This document shows, in pieces, positions 49,225 through 60,372 of a stretch of 64,000 bases of DNA. Position numbers and translations under genes: made by a program. This stretch comes from Bradyrhizobium sp. CB1717 (GTDB lineage Bacteria > Pseudomonadota > Alphaproteobacteria > Rhizobiales > Xanthobacteraceae): positions 682,001-746,000 of the forward strand of contig NZ_CP121666.1 in the NCBI RefSeq assembly GCF_029714325.1, in the 5' to 3' direction. Numbering within the stretch: the first letter of the stretch is position 1; every line of letters begins with the position of its first letter. Under the pieces are notes generated by a model. The model saw only the letters and a list, made by a program, of their open reading frames with translations. It did not search any database and was not told where the DNA came from.

Positions 49225-50556
49225 ATGCGCGCTGCGATTTGCTCGATGATGCGCCGTCTCGTCCGCGACCGGCGCGGCAATGTCGCGGTGATCTTCGCAT
49301 TCTGCTGCGTTCCCCTGATCACGGTGGTCGGCTGCGCGGTCGATTACTCCCGCGCGACGCAGGTCCGGTCCAAGCTCCAGGCCGCGGCCGATGCGGCCAG
49401 CGTCGGCTCGGTCGGCAAGACTTCGCCGGCCTTTGCCGCCGCGGGCTCGATGACCTCGGACGGCGCGATCCCGGCCGGCGTCACCGACGCAACGAACATC
49501 TTCAATGCCAACGTCGCCAACCTGACCGGCTATACGCTGAACAGCGTCACGCCGACGGTGGTCAAGTCCGGCTCGACCGTCACCTCGACGGTTTCGTTCA
49601 CCGGCACCATCAACACCATGTTCCTCGGCGTCATCGGCAAGACCGCGCTGACCATGAGCGGGACGTCGACCGCGACAGCGACCATGCCGCTCTATGTCGA
49701 CTTCTACCTCCTGCTGGACAATTCGCCGTCGATGGGCGTGGCGGCGACGCCGGCGGACGTCAGCAAGATGGTCAACAACACGTCCGACAAATGCGCCTTC
49801 GCCTGTCACGACTACAACGACGCGAACAACTACTACAACCTCGCCAAGACGCTCGGGGTGACGACGCGGATCGACGTGCTGCGCAGCGCGACCCAGTCGC
49901 TGATGGACACGGCGGGTGCCACCGAGACCTATTCGAACCAGTTCCGCATGGCGATCTACGATTTCGGCGCTTCGTCGAAGACCATCGGCCTGCGCGCGCT
50001 GTTCTCACTGTCGGCAAGCCTGTCGAGCGCGAAGACGGCGGCAGGCTCCATCGACCTGATGGGCGTCTACGGCAACAACGATTCCTACACCGCCGACAAG
50101 GACACGCAGTTCAGCACGGTCTTCCCGGCGATCAACAGCGCGATCAGCGCGCCGGGCGCCGGCACCTCGGCGGCGCCGATGAAATATCTGTTCTTCGTCT
50201 CCGACGGCGTCGCCGACGAGTACAACACCGGCTGCTCCAAGCCGGTCGTGAGCGGCGGACGCTGCCAGTCGCCGATCGACGTCTCGCTCTGCACCACCAT
50301 CAAGAACCGCGGCATCAAGATCGCGGTGCTCTACACCACCTATCTGCAGCTGCCGACCAACTCCTGGTACATGACCTACATCGACCCCTTCAACAAGGGA
50401 CCGTTCGGCCCCTCGCCGAACAGCGAGATCGCGCAGAACATGCAGAGCTGTGCCTCGCCGGGGCTGTATTTCGAGGTGAGCCCGACGCAAGGCATCTCGG
50501 ACGCGATGAACGCGCTGTTCAAGAAGGCGGTGGCGGACGCAAGGATTTCGGGGTGA
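49225..50556 (+). CDS. TadG-like protein with von Willebrand A domain (paralogue 2)
   Basis: A 443-residue envelope protein with the layout of the gene at 11129-12442: RDRRGNVAVIFAFCCVPLIT near the start (TadE/TadG-type helix), a metal-site motif DNSPS at 165-169, the C-x3-C-H motif CAFACHD at 190-196, then KYLFFVSDGVADEYNTGC and a conserved end (DAMNALFKKAV). Both also share IKIAVLYTTYL and an NSWY block. I prefer ATG 49225; a TTG at 49201 would add eight residues. It is followed by a repeat and argJ, with no tad genes around it. Confidence 0.85.
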   Translation: MRAAICSMMRRLVRDRRGNVAVIFAFCCVPLITVVGCAVDYSRATQVRSKLQAAADAASVGSVGKTSPAFAAAGSMTSDGAIPAGVTDATNIFNANVANLTGYTLNSVTPTVVKSGSTVTSTVSFTGTINTMFLGVIGKTALTMSGTSTATATMPLYVDFYLLLDNSPSMGVAATPADVSKMVNNTSDKCAFACHDYNDANNYYNLAKTLGVTTRIDVLRSATQSLMDTAGATETYSNQFRMAIYDFGASSKTIGLRALFSLSASLSSAKTAAGSIDLMGVYGNNDSYTADKDTQFSTVFPAINSAISAPGAGTSAAPMKYLFFVSDGVADEYNTGCSKPVVSGGRCQSPIDVSLCTTIKNRGIKIAVLYTTYLQLPTNSWYMTYIDPFNKGPFGPSPNSEIAQNMQSCASPGLYFEVSPTQGISDAMNALFKKAVADARISG

Positions 50557-50578
50557 CTGGAAGCAAAGCTCCATCACC

Positions 50579-50719
50579 GTCACCCTGAGGCGGCCGCTCC
50601 TTCAGCGGCCCTCGAAGGGCGACGGCCCGGCTCTTCCCTCGCGGTGGCGGCGTGGCCGTTCATCCTTCGAGGCTCCCAACGCGGCGCTTTGCGCCGCGTG
50701 CCTCGCACCTCAGGATGAC
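50579..50719. repeat. Dispersed inverted repeat (CCTGAGG type)
   Basis: 141 bp with ends GTCACCCTGAGG and CCTCAGGATGAC, and inner palindromes such as GGCCGCTCCTTCAGCGGCC and ACGCGGCGCTTTGCGCCGCG. It separates the TadG-like gene from convergent argJ and may act as a two-way terminator. Single copy in this window. Confidence 0.7.
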
Positions 50720-50738
50720 GGGGAGGGAGTAGTAGAAA

Positions 50739-51980
50739 CTACGACCTGTAGTCCCCGTTGATCGCCACATACTCCTTGGTGAGGTCGCAAGTCAGCACGC
50801 GGTCGCGGCCCTTGCCGAGGCCGAGCGAGACCTTGATTGCGATCTCCGGCGCCTTCATCGCTTCCGACACCTGCGCCTCGTCGTAGTCGGGATCGCGCGC
50901 GCCGCTCTTGGCGACGCGGATGCCGTTGAACGAGATCGAGAGCTTGTCGCGATCGGCGGGCTCGCCGGCCTTGCCGACGGCCATCACCACGCGGCCCCAA
51001 TTGGCGTCCTCGCCGGCGATGGCGGTCTTGACCAGCGGCGAGTTCGCTATCGACATCGCGATCTTGCGCGCCGAGGCCTTGGTCTTGGCGCCCTCGACGG
51101 TGATCTCGACCAGCTTGCGCGCACCTTCGCCGTCGCGGGCGACCTGCTCGGCGAGGTTGGCGAGCACCTGGTTGAAGGCCTTGACGAAGGCCTTCAGGCG
51201 CGGGTCGCTGGCGCGGCTGATCTTTGGTGCGCCATGCTCGGCAGCGGCGCCGGTGGCGAATGCCAGCAGCGTGTCCGAGGTCGAGGTGTCACCGTCGATC
51301 GTCACGGCATTGAACGTATCCTCGACGCCGCTCTTGAGCAGGGCCTGCAGCGCTGCGGGCGCGATCGGCGCGTCGGTGAAGATGAAGGACAGCATCGTCG
51401 CCATATCGGGGGCGATCATGCCGGCGCCCTTGGCCATGCCGTTGATGGTGACCTTGGCCTTGCCGAGCTTGACGGTCGCGGTCGCGACCTTCGGGAAGGT
51501 GTCGGTGGTCATGATCGCCTTGGCCGCGGCGAGATAGTCGCCGGGCTCGGCGGTCTCGGCGAGGCGGCCGAGCACGCCGTCGAACTTGGTCGCATCCAGC
51601 GGCTCGCCGATCACGCCGGTCGAGGCCAGGAAGATCTCGCCCTCGCTGCAGCCGACGGCCTTGGCCGCGATCTTCGCGGTCAGCGCGGTGGAGGCGCGGC
51701 CGGTCTTGCCGGTGAAGGCATTGGCATTGCCGGAATTGACCACCAGCGCGCGCGCCTTGCCGCCCTTCAGCTTGGCGCGGCACCATTCGACCGGCGCCGA
51801 CGGGCACTTCGATTTGGTGAAGACGCCGGCCACCGCCGTGCCCTTGTCCATCACCGCCAGCAGCACGTCGGTGCGGTTCTTGTAGCGGATGCCGGCCTCG
51901 GCCGTCGCAAGGCGGATGCCCGCGATCACGGGCATGTCGGGAACGGTTTTCGGGGCGAGCGGGGAGACGGAGGTGGACAT
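50739..51980 (-). CDS. argJ: Bifunctional glutamate N-acetyltransferase / amino-acid acetyltransferase
   Basis: Recycles the acetyl group from N-acetylornithine to glutamate in arginine synthesis, and may also use acetyl-CoA for the first step. The 413-residue precursor cleaves itself before a threonine nucleophile, here Thr195 in [17 protein letters not shown]. The N-terminal [14 protein letters not shown] and [11 protein letters not shown] and the C-terminal [17 protein letters not shown] are family marks. It is the only arginine gene in the window. Upstream, on its 5' side, lie two dispersed repeats and the parvulin gene. Confidence 0.96.
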   Translation of the reverse strand: MSTSVSPLAPKTVPDMPVIAGIRLATAEAGIRYKNRTDVLLAVMDKGTAVAGVFTKSKCPSAPVEWCRAKLKGGKARALVVNSGNANAFTGKTGRASTALTAKIAAKAVGCSEGEIFLASTGVIGEPLDATKFDGVLGRLAETAEPGDYLAAAKAIMTTDTFPKVATATVKLGKAKVTINGMAKGAGMIAPDMATMLSFIFTDAPIAPAALQALLKSGVEDTFNAVTIDGDTSTSDTLLAFATGAAAEHGAPKISRASDPRLKAFVKAFNQVLANLAEQVARDGEGARKLVEITVEGAKTKASARKIAMSIANSPLVKTAIAGEDANWGRVVMAVGKAGEPADRDKLSISFNGIRVAKSGARDPDYDEAQVSEAMKAPEIAIKVSLGLGKGRDRVLTCDLTKEYVAINGDYRS

Positions 51981-52055
51981 CGTGGGCTTCCGGTAACGGG
52001 GAGGGAGGCGCTTCCTATCATCTCACTCGGCGGATTGGGAGAGGCGCGCTTCATC

Positions 52056-52175
52056 GTCGTCCTGGCGAAAGCCAGGGCCCATTACCACCGTCATCAATTG
52101 TTCACGAAGGCCACGACCGCCGGCGCAAACCAACACTTGCTGCGGCGTATGGGTCCTGGCTTTCGCCAGGACGAC
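52056..52175. repeat. MITE-like dispersed repeat (family A), copy 2
   Basis: 120 bp starting GTCGTCCTGGCGAAAGCCAG and ending CTGGCTTTCGCCAGGACGAC, a perfect 20-bp terminal inverted repeat. The middle differs from copies 1 and 3. With the next element it occupies most of the 349-bp gap 51981-52329 between argJ and the isomerase gene; nothing else is seen there. Confidence 0.82.
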
Positions 52176-52180
52176 GATTT

Positions 52181-52268
52181 GTAGCCCGGATGAAGCGCAG
52201 CGTAATCCGGGGCCAGTCGATCCGCCGATGCAGCGGTCCCGGATTACGCTGCGCTCCATCCGGGCTAC
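52181..52268. repeat. Dispersed palindrome (GTAGCCCGGATG type), copy 2
   Basis: 88 bp, GTAGCCCGGATGAAGCGCAG to GCGCTCCATCCGGGCTAC, matching the copy at 19258-19342 in its arms (CGTAATCCGGG / CCCGGATTACG) but not in its loop. It begins 5 bp after repeat family A copy 2, so two unrelated elements sit side by side. Confidence 0.8.
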
Positions 52269-52329
52269 GAGGAAAAAGCAAATGGCCGGGACATGCCCGG
52301 CCATCGCGACGTCGAAATGTCTTCGCGGC

Positions 52330-53238
52330 TTACTTCTTCGCCGGCGGCGCCATCTTGCTGTCGGAGGGCTTGGCCGCGTCGGAGGGCTTCGCATCCGCCG
52401 CCGGCTGGTCCAGCCGCTCGACCTTGGCCTCGGCGCGCAGCTTGGCGACGTAGTCGGCCTGGGCCTTGCGGGTGACGTAGTTCTCGATCTGGGCCTTGAC
52501 CTGCTCGAAGTCCGGCGCCTTGCGGGCGCGCTTTTCCTCGACCTTGATGATGTGCCAGCCGAACTGGGACTTCACGGGGTCGGAGATCTTGCCCGGCTCG
52601 AGTGCGAAGGCAACGACCGAGAATTCCGGCACCATCTGCTCCTTGGTGAAGAAGCCGAGGTCGCCGCCGTCGGCGGAGCCCGGATCCTTGGACTTCTTCT
52701 TGGCGAGCTCGGCGAAATCGGCGCCCTTGTCGAGCTCGGCCTTCACCGCCTTGGCCTCGTCCTCGGTCTCGACCAGGATGTGGCGGGCGCGCACCTCCTG
52801 CTCGCCGGTGATCTGCTTGGAGGCCTCCTCATAGACCTTCTTCATCGCGTCGGGGGTGGTGGCGGCCTTGCCCTCGTTGGCCAGCAGGCTGTCCATCAGC
52901 AGGCGGTTGCGGGCGAACGCCAGGCGCTTCTTGAACTCCTCGCTGTCGGCGACCTTCTTGTCTTCGGCAGCCTTGCTGACGATCTTCATGTCGATCAGGA
53001 AGGACAGGACATTCTCGTCCTTGGTCGCCGGGTCCATCTGGGCGAGGCTCGGCCCGAGTTCCTCCTCGGCCATGGCAACGTCGCTCTTCTTGATTTCAGC
53101 CCCATTGACCTTCGCCAGCACCGGATCGTCGGCAGCCCGGCCGGGACCCGCGATCAGCGCCAGCGCAAGGCAGCCCACGAGGGCGGTGGCGAGGCCGAAG
53201 CGCAGGCCGGTTTTGGTTACCGGGAACGAGGTGGTCAT
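52330..53238 (-). CDS. Peptidyl-prolyl isomerase, parvulin (PpiC/SurA) type, periplasmic
   Basis: A folding helper for exported proteins. The 302-residue precursor has a signal peptide (hydrophobic LRFGLATALVGCLALALIAG, cleavage near GRAA). An N-terminal SurA-like helical part (DPVLAKVNGAEIKKSDVAMA) is followed by a rotamase domain (VRARHILVETEDEAKAV to FGWHIIKVEEKRARKAP). The C-terminus is an Ala/Pro/Lys-rich tail. It starts at ATG 53238; an earlier in-frame ATG lacks a signal peptide. It is divergent from secA, which fits a protein-export setting. Confidence 0.92.
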   Translation of the reverse strand: MTTSFPVTKTGLRFGLATALVGCLALALIAGPGRAADDPVLAKVNGAEIKKSDVAMAEEELGPSLAQMDPATKDENVLSFLIDMKIVSKAAEDKKVADSEEFKKRLAFARNRLLMDSLLANEGKAATTPDAMKKVYEEASKQITGEQEVRARHILVETEDEAKAVKAELDKGADFAELAKKKSKDPGSADGGDLGFFTKEQMVPEFSVVAFALEPGKISDPVKSQFGWHIIKVEEKRARKAPDFEQVKAQIENYVTRKAQADYVAKLRAEAKVERLDQPAADAKPSDAAKPSDSKMAPPAKK

Positions 53239-53358
53239 GGAAAATCCTTTTGTTGAAGCAGGGGGCTGCTCGAGCGGGGCGGACACTCGCCCAATCAGGG
53301 GGGCTTGGCAACGCGAAAAGTCTGTCAAAATGATGAATTAGCCGCAATGCGCCCGCCG

Positions 53359-53387
53359 TTGACAAGGCCATGACCGGGCCATATCTC
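53359..53387 (+). promoter_or_regulatory. Candidate housekeeping promoter of secA
   Basis: TTGACA at 53359-53364 and TATCTC at 53382-53387 are 17 bp apart. It lies in the 352-bp gap (53239-53590) between the divergent isomerase and secA genes, and would give a secA leader of about 200 bases. No other element in the gap is clear to me. Confidence 0.45.
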
Positions 53388-53590
53388 TGCCCGGTCGCGT
53401 CCATGGCGATGGCGTTTATTTTGCTGCGTTTTTGGCCGTTGAACCCAGACTTGCCCAATTCCCACCCATATGGCGGATGACCCCCGCAGTCCGGGCTCTG
53501 ACGCCATCAGGCGTCACGGTGAGTTGATAGGCAGGCGGGTGACAACTTCTTGGCTGCAACGCGGTTGAATCGCGAACACAGGAACTAGGC

Positions 53591-56431
<2,841 letters not shown>

Positions 56432-56489
56432 CCGCTAGCTTCGCAGTCATGCGCACGTGAGGCGCGATACCAGCGCCTCATTCTCCGCT

Positions 56490-56592
56490 GTCGTCGCCCG
56501 GCTTGACCGGGCGACCCAGTACGCCGCGGCCTCTCGGCTTAATCACATCCGTCTCTGGAATACTGGATCGCCCGATTAAATCGGGCGATGAC
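56490..56592. repeat. 103-bp dispersed inverted repeat (family B), copy 2
   Basis: Same length as the copy at 28016-28118 but in reverse orientation: the reverse complement begins GTCATCGCCCGATTTAATCG and continues through GATCCAGTATTCCAGAGACG, the same inner sequence. End hairpins are kept with paired changes (GGCTTGACC against GATTTAATC), a sign that structure matters. Confidence 0.82.
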
Positions 56593-56627
56593 AGTTGTGC
56601 GTGTGGTTGCGCGGTCAGCCCCACAAC

Positions 56628-56755
56628 GTCGTCCTGGCGAAAGCCGGGACCCATGACCCCAGGGAGAAGTTGTGGCGCGACGCTGGCAACCGCGAGTCAT
56701 CGTCAAACTGCGCGTTGGGGTAATGGGTCCTGGATCTGCGCTTGTCCAGGACGAC
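56628..56755. repeat. MITE-like dispersed repeat (family A), copy 3
   Basis: 128 bp from GTCGTCCTGGCGAAAGCCGG to GGGTCCTGGATCTGCGCTTG and CCAGGACGAC. Its inner sequence (AAGTTGTGGCGCGACGCTGG) parallels copy 1. With family B copy 2 it accounts for most of the 357-bp gap 56432-56788 between secA and the MarR gene; nothing else is seen there. Confidence 0.8.
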
Positions 56756-56788
56756 GTGAGTTGAGAGATCGCCTCTGATACGACGAGC

Positions 56789-57232
56789 TCAATTCGAGCT
56801 GTCGATCAAGCTCTCCAGCAGCCGCTTCAGCTCGCTCGTCGACTTGTCGCCGTAGCTCTCCAGGATGTGCTCCTCCTGGTCGACCGCGAGCGAGTTGAGC
56901 TTCTTGCACAGCACCTTGCCGCGGTCGGAGATGAACATCAGCACCTTGCGGCGGTCGTTCGGGTCCTGCACGCGATAGACCAGCGTGTCGGAGACCATGC
57001 GGTCGATCATCTTGGTCAGCGTCGGATGGTTGAGCAGCACCGCGTCCGCAAGCTCGCCCATCGAATGGCCGTTGCCATCCGACAGCACTTTCAGGATGCG
57101 CCATTGCTCGACGGGAACGCCTTCCTTGCTCAAGCGCAGTTCCAGCTGCCGGTTGATCTCCCGGTTGGCTTGCGCGAGCAGGTAAGCGAGATGTTCTGTG
57201 ATCGGGGAGTTTTCTTTCGACGGTTTTGCCAC
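56789..57232 (-). CDS. MarR-family transcriptional regulator
   Basis: A 147-residue winged-helix regulator. The recognition region is SMGELADAVLLNHPTLTKMI with the wing YRVQDPNDRRKVLMFISDRG; dimerisation helices lie at both ends. I start at GTG 57232, giving AKPSKENSPITEHLAYLLAQ; a TTG at 57256 would add eight residues. It is divergent from the AmiC-like gene and the amide cluster, so it may control them. Palindromes in the shared region are possible operators. The ligand is unknown. Confidence 0.88.
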   Translation of the reverse strand: MAKPSKENSPITEHLAYLLAQANREINRQLELRLSKEGVPVEQWRILKVLSDGNGHSMGELADAVLLNHPTLTKMIDRMVSDTLVYRVQDPNDRRKVLMFISDRGKVLCKKLNSLAVDQEEHILESYGDKSTSELKRLLESLIDSSN

Positions 57233-57282
57233 GGCTAAGACTTCGTCTTGACCCAAATGAGTGAATGTCTTGCAATCAATGC

Positions 57283-57317
57283 TGCATCTATATGCACTTC
57301 AATTCTTGAATATTCAA
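57283..57317. promoter_or_regulatory. Palindromes in the MarR/AmiC-like divergent region
   Basis: TGCATCTATATGCA (57283-57296) is a 5-bp inverted repeat with a 4-base spacer, and TTGAATATTCAA (57306-57317) is a perfect 12-bp palindrome. Both lie in an AT-rich stretch that stands out from the GC-rich surroundings. Their size fits a MarR dimer site. Confidence 0.45.
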
Positions 57318-57411
57318 TATTTTCAAAATAGGATCATTGCCCAACAAAAGGGCGGAAGCCGCGGCCGCCTGCTCAATGTGCTTTCAGGTCTGGTGCCAGA
57401 CAGGAGTTGGC

Positions 57412-58596
57412 GTGCGCGCGACGGTAAACTTCCCGGCTCACGGCGGTCCGGCGTTGCCGCCGTCCCTGCTGTTCAGGAATCTGTCGTCGTCGGCGGCTGA
57501 CTTCGACCTGTCTCCGGTCGACGCGCATTTCATGAAGCGCCGCGGCGCGCGCAACAAGCTGCGCATCGGCAATTTCCTCACCTTCACCGGCTCGCCCGGG
57601 ATCTGGGGCCCCACCTCCACCAACAGCGCGATGCTCGCGGTCGCCGAGATCAACAAGCGCGGCGGCATTCTCGGCCGCGAGCTCGAGCTGTCGATCTACG
57701 ATTCCGGCGGACCGATCGACGAGGTGGTGCGCCGCGCCGAGCAGGCGATCGCCTTCGACGAGGTCGACCTCATCATGGGCTCGCATATCAGCGCGGTCCG
57801 CGTCGCGCTGCGCAAGGTCACCGGCAACCGCATCCCCTACATCTACACCCCGGTCTATGAAGGCGGCGAGCGCACGCCGGGCGTGATGGCGATCGGTGAG
57901 ACGCCGCGCTGGCAGAGCCGGCCGGCGATCCACTGGCTGGCGGACGTCAAGAAGGGCACGCGCTGGTACCTGATCGGCAGCGATTACGTCTGGCCGTGGC
58001 AGTCGCATCGATCGGTGAAGCGCTACATCAAGGAAGCTGGCGGAAAGGTGGTCGGCGAGGAGTTCGTGCCCGTCGGCGAGGACAATCACGAGCCGCATCT
58101 GGCGCGCATCCGCGCCGCCAAGCCGGACGTGGTGCTGATCTCGCTGATCGGCACCGACAGCATCACCTTCAACCGCGCCTTCGCCGAGGCGGGCCTCGCC
58201 ACCTCGACGCTGCGGCTTGCCGGTGCGATGGACGAGACCGTGCTGCTCGGTATCGGCGCCGACAACACCGAGAATTTGTTCTGCGCCTCCGGCTATTTCA
58301 ACGGCATGGCCTCGCGCGCCAATGACGAGTTCCTCAGTGCCTATCATTCCATGTTCGGTGCCAACGCGCCGCCGGTCGGCTCCGTCGGTCAGTCGAACTA
58401 TGAGGGGCTGCGCTTCCTGGAATCCGTCGCCAACCGCGCCGGCTCGCTGGCCTTTCGTCCGCTGCTCAAGGCCGCGCGCAACACCGTCTATACGGCGGGC
58501 CGCGGCCCCGTGACGCTACGCGATGGTCGCGCCGAGATGCCGATGTACCTCGCTGAAGCCGACGGTCTCGACTTCAGGATCATCAAGACGCTTTAA
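57412..58596 (+). CDS. AmiC/FmdD-like amide-binding protein without signal peptide
   Basis: A type I periplasmic-binding fold of ~394 residues in the AmiC/UrtA/FmdD group. Fold marks: LRIGNFLTFTGSPGIWGPTS, MLAVAEINKRGGILGRELEL and WYLIGSDYVWPWQS, the last very like Pseudomonas AmiC (FIGSDYIYP). The N-terminus (ATVNFPAHGGPALPPSLLFR) is not a Sec or Tat signal, so it probably stays in the cytoplasm and senses amides as AmiC does. GTG 57412 follows AGGAG at 57402-57406. An internal ATG at 57532 would also give a leaderless protein. The amidase and transporter genes follow on the same strand. No AmiR-type antiterminator is in the window. Confidence 0.78.
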   Translation: MRATVNFPAHGGPALPPSLLFRNLSSSAADFDLSPVDAHFMKRRGARNKLRIGNFLTFTGSPGIWGPTSTNSAMLAVAEINKRGGILGRELELSIYDSGGPIDEVVRRAEQAIAFDEVDLIMGSHISAVRVALRKVTGNRIPYIYTPVYEGGERTPGVMAIGETPRWQSRPAIHWLADVKKGTRWYLIGSDYVWPWQSHRSVKRYIKEAGGKVVGEEFVPVGEDNHEPHLARIRAAKPDVVLISLIGTDSITFNRAFAEAGLATSTLRLAGAMDETVLLGIGADNTENLFCASGYFNGMASRANDEFLSAYHSMFGANAPPVGSVGQSNYEGLRFLESVANRAGSLAFRPLLKAARNTVYTAGRGPVTLRDGRAEMPMYLAEADGLDFRIIKTL

Positions 58597-58676
58597 GAGA
58601 CGGTCGCTGATACGCCGCAGCGGACTTGCGAAATAATACTTGAAAAGGAAAATATTTCCGTCTGTAATATCGCCGC

Positions 58677-58720
58677 GAAGCCGATTGGCCCGCGCCGTGC
58701 AGGCGCGAGCGAGCGGCTTC
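58677..58720 (+). promoter_or_regulatory. Candidate sigma-54 promoter overlapping a stem-loop, upstream of amidase
   Basis: TTGGCCCG-CGCC-GTGCA at 58685-58701 matches the -24/-12 consensus TTGGCACG-N4-TTGCA at 11 of 13 places, with the key GG and GC exactly 10 bp apart. A start near 58712 would leave ~50 bases before the amidase. The same bases can fold: GAAGCCG/CGGCTTC (58677-58683 and 58714-58720) around CGCGCC/GGCGCG (58691-58707). Either reading, or both, may hold. Confidence 0.45.
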
Positions 58721-58761
58721 CGTCCAACGCCAGGGATCAAGAAGCCTCAGAGGAGAGCGCC

Positions 58762-60276
58762 GTGACAGTTGTCCTTCCCACGCCCGCCCAACTTCGCAGT
58801 GTCGCCGAGCAATGCGGCCTTTCGCTCACCGATGACGACGTCGCCTCGTTCCGCGGCCTGATGCAGGGCTCGATCGAAGCCTACAATCTCGTTGCCGCGA
58901 TGCCGGACGAATTGCCGGAGGTGAAATATCCGCGCACGCCGGGCTATCGGCCTTCGCCCGAGGAGAACCCGCGCAACGCCTGGTATCGCAAGTCGACCGT
59001 GAAGGGTGCTGCCAGCGGCAAGCTCAAGGGCAAGACCGTTGCGCTGAAAGACAACATCATGCTGGCCGGCGTGCCCATGACCAACGGCTCGTCGACGCTG
59101 GAAGGCTATGTGCCCGATTTCGACGCCACCATCGTCACGCGCATGCTGGATGCCGGCGCCGAGATCAAGGGCAAGGTGCATTGCGAGCATTTCTGCCTGT
59201 CCGGCGGCAGCCACACCGGCTCCTACGGGCCGGTGCATAATCCACACAAGATGGGTTACTCGGCCGGCGGCTCGTCGTCGGGCTCGGGCGTCGTGGTCGC
59301 GCTCGGCGAGGTCGACATGGCGATCGGCGGCGATCAGGGCGGCTCGATCCGCATGCCGTCCTCGTTCTGCGGCATCTACGGCATGAAGCCGACCTGGGGA
59401 CTCGTGCCCTATACCGGGATCATGCCGATCGAGATCTACGTCGATCATACCGGTCCGATGACGGCGACGGTCGCCGACAACGCGCTGCTGCTCGAAGTGC
59501 TCGCCGGCGATGACGGCTACGATCCGCGCATCAAGGCGCCGAAGGTCGAGGAATACACCAAGGCGCTCGGCCAGGGCGTCAAGGGCATGAAGATCGGCAT
59601 CCTCAAGGAAGGCTTTGAGCAGCCGGTCGCAGAGGCTGCGGTGAATGAAAGCGTGCGCGAGGCGGCAAAACGTTTCAAGGATCTCGGCGCCACCGTAGAG
59701 ACCGTCTCGATCCCGATGCATCTCCTGGGCGGCGCGATCTGGACCCCGATCGGCACCGAGGGCCTGACGCAGACCATGATGTTCGGCGACGGCTACGGCC
59801 TCAGCCGCGGCGATCTCTATTCGACCTCGCTGATGGATTTTCATCGTGGCTGGCGCCGGCAGGCCGACTCGCTGTCCGAGACCACGAAGCTGTTCATGAT
59901 GCTCGGCACCTACATCAACAACAATTTCGGTCCGCGCTTCTACGGCAAGGCGCTCAACATCTCCCGTCGGCTGACCGCGGCCTATGACAAGGCGTTCGGC
60001 GATTACGATCTGCTGCTGATGCCGACCACGCCGATGAAGGCAACCAAACTGCCGGAGCCCAATGCCAGCCGCGAGGAGTACGTCGCGCGTGCGCTCGAGA
60101 TGATCTCGAACACCGCGCCGTTCGACATCACCCATCACCCGGCGATGTCGCTGCCCTGCGGCATGGCCGACGGCCTGCCGGTCGGCTTGATGCTGGTCGG
60201 CCGCATGTTCGAGGAGTCCACCATCTACCGCGCCGCCCATGCTTTCGAGCAGATCGGCGACTGGAAGAAGATGTGA
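58762..60276 (+). CDS. Amidase (amidase signature family, Rhodococcus-amidase-like)
   Basis: Hydrolyses aliphatic or aromatic carboxamides to acid and ammonia in the cytoplasm. The 504 residues carry the triad Lys96 (TVALKDNIML), cis-Ser171 (YSAGGSSSGSGVVVALG) and nucleophile Ser195 (GGDQGGSIRMPSS), positions that coincide with the numbering of the Rhodococcus enzymes, including Asp191. An N-terminal helical domain of ~85 residues is typical of that group. GTG 58762 follows AGGAG. It lies between a cytoplasmic amide sensor and an amide/urea-type ABC transporter, which supports a role in nitrogen supply. It is not close to the lysine-tailed amidase at 9506. Confidence 0.93.
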   Translation: MTVVLPTPAQLRSVAEQCGLSLTDDDVASFRGLMQGSIEAYNLVAAMPDELPEVKYPRTPGYRPSPEENPRNAWYRKSTVKGAASGKLKGKTVALKDNIMLAGVPMTNGSSTLEGYVPDFDATIVTRMLDAGAEIKGKVHCEHFCLSGGSHTGSYGPVHNPHKMGYSAGGSSSGSGVVVALGEVDMAIGGDQGGSIRMPSSFCGIYGMKPTWGLVPYTGIMPIEIYVDHTGPMTATVADNALLLEVLAGDDGYDPRIKAPKVEEYTKALGQGVKGMKIGILKEGFEQPVAEAAVNESVREAAKRFKDLGATVETVSIPMHLLGGAIWTPIGTEGLTQTMMFGDGYGLSRGDLYSTSLMDFHRGWRRQADSLSETTKLFMMLGTYINNNFGPRFYGKALNISRRLTAAYDKAFGDYDLLLMPTTPMKATKLPEPNASREEYVARALEMISNTAPFDITHHPAMSLPCGMADGLPVGLMLVGRMFEESTIYRAAHAFEQIGDWKKM

Positions 60277-60299
60277 GAAGCGACTTAATGCAGACGGAC

Positions 60300-60362
60300 G
60301 GACCAGAGCGTCTTCGAGCGAAGTGGATACCGGTTCGCGTGAAGAAAACGCGTCAAAACAAG
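60300..60362. repeat. Short dispersed repeat (GAAGTGGATACCGGTTCGCG type)
   Basis: The stretch with TCGAGCGAAGTGGATACCGG and CGCGTGAAGAAAACGCGTCA is one I recognise as a frequent intergenic motif in Bradyrhizobium-like genomes (recall, not searched). It contains a CGCGT..ACGCG hairpin. It lies between the amidase and the first permease and may affect read-through. Confidence 0.45.
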
Positions 60363-60372
60363 AATCTCCCGC

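Noticed and set aside
60300..60362. Small gene between the amidase and the first permease
   Set aside because: No start with a ribosome site; the sequence looks like a common intergenic repeat.
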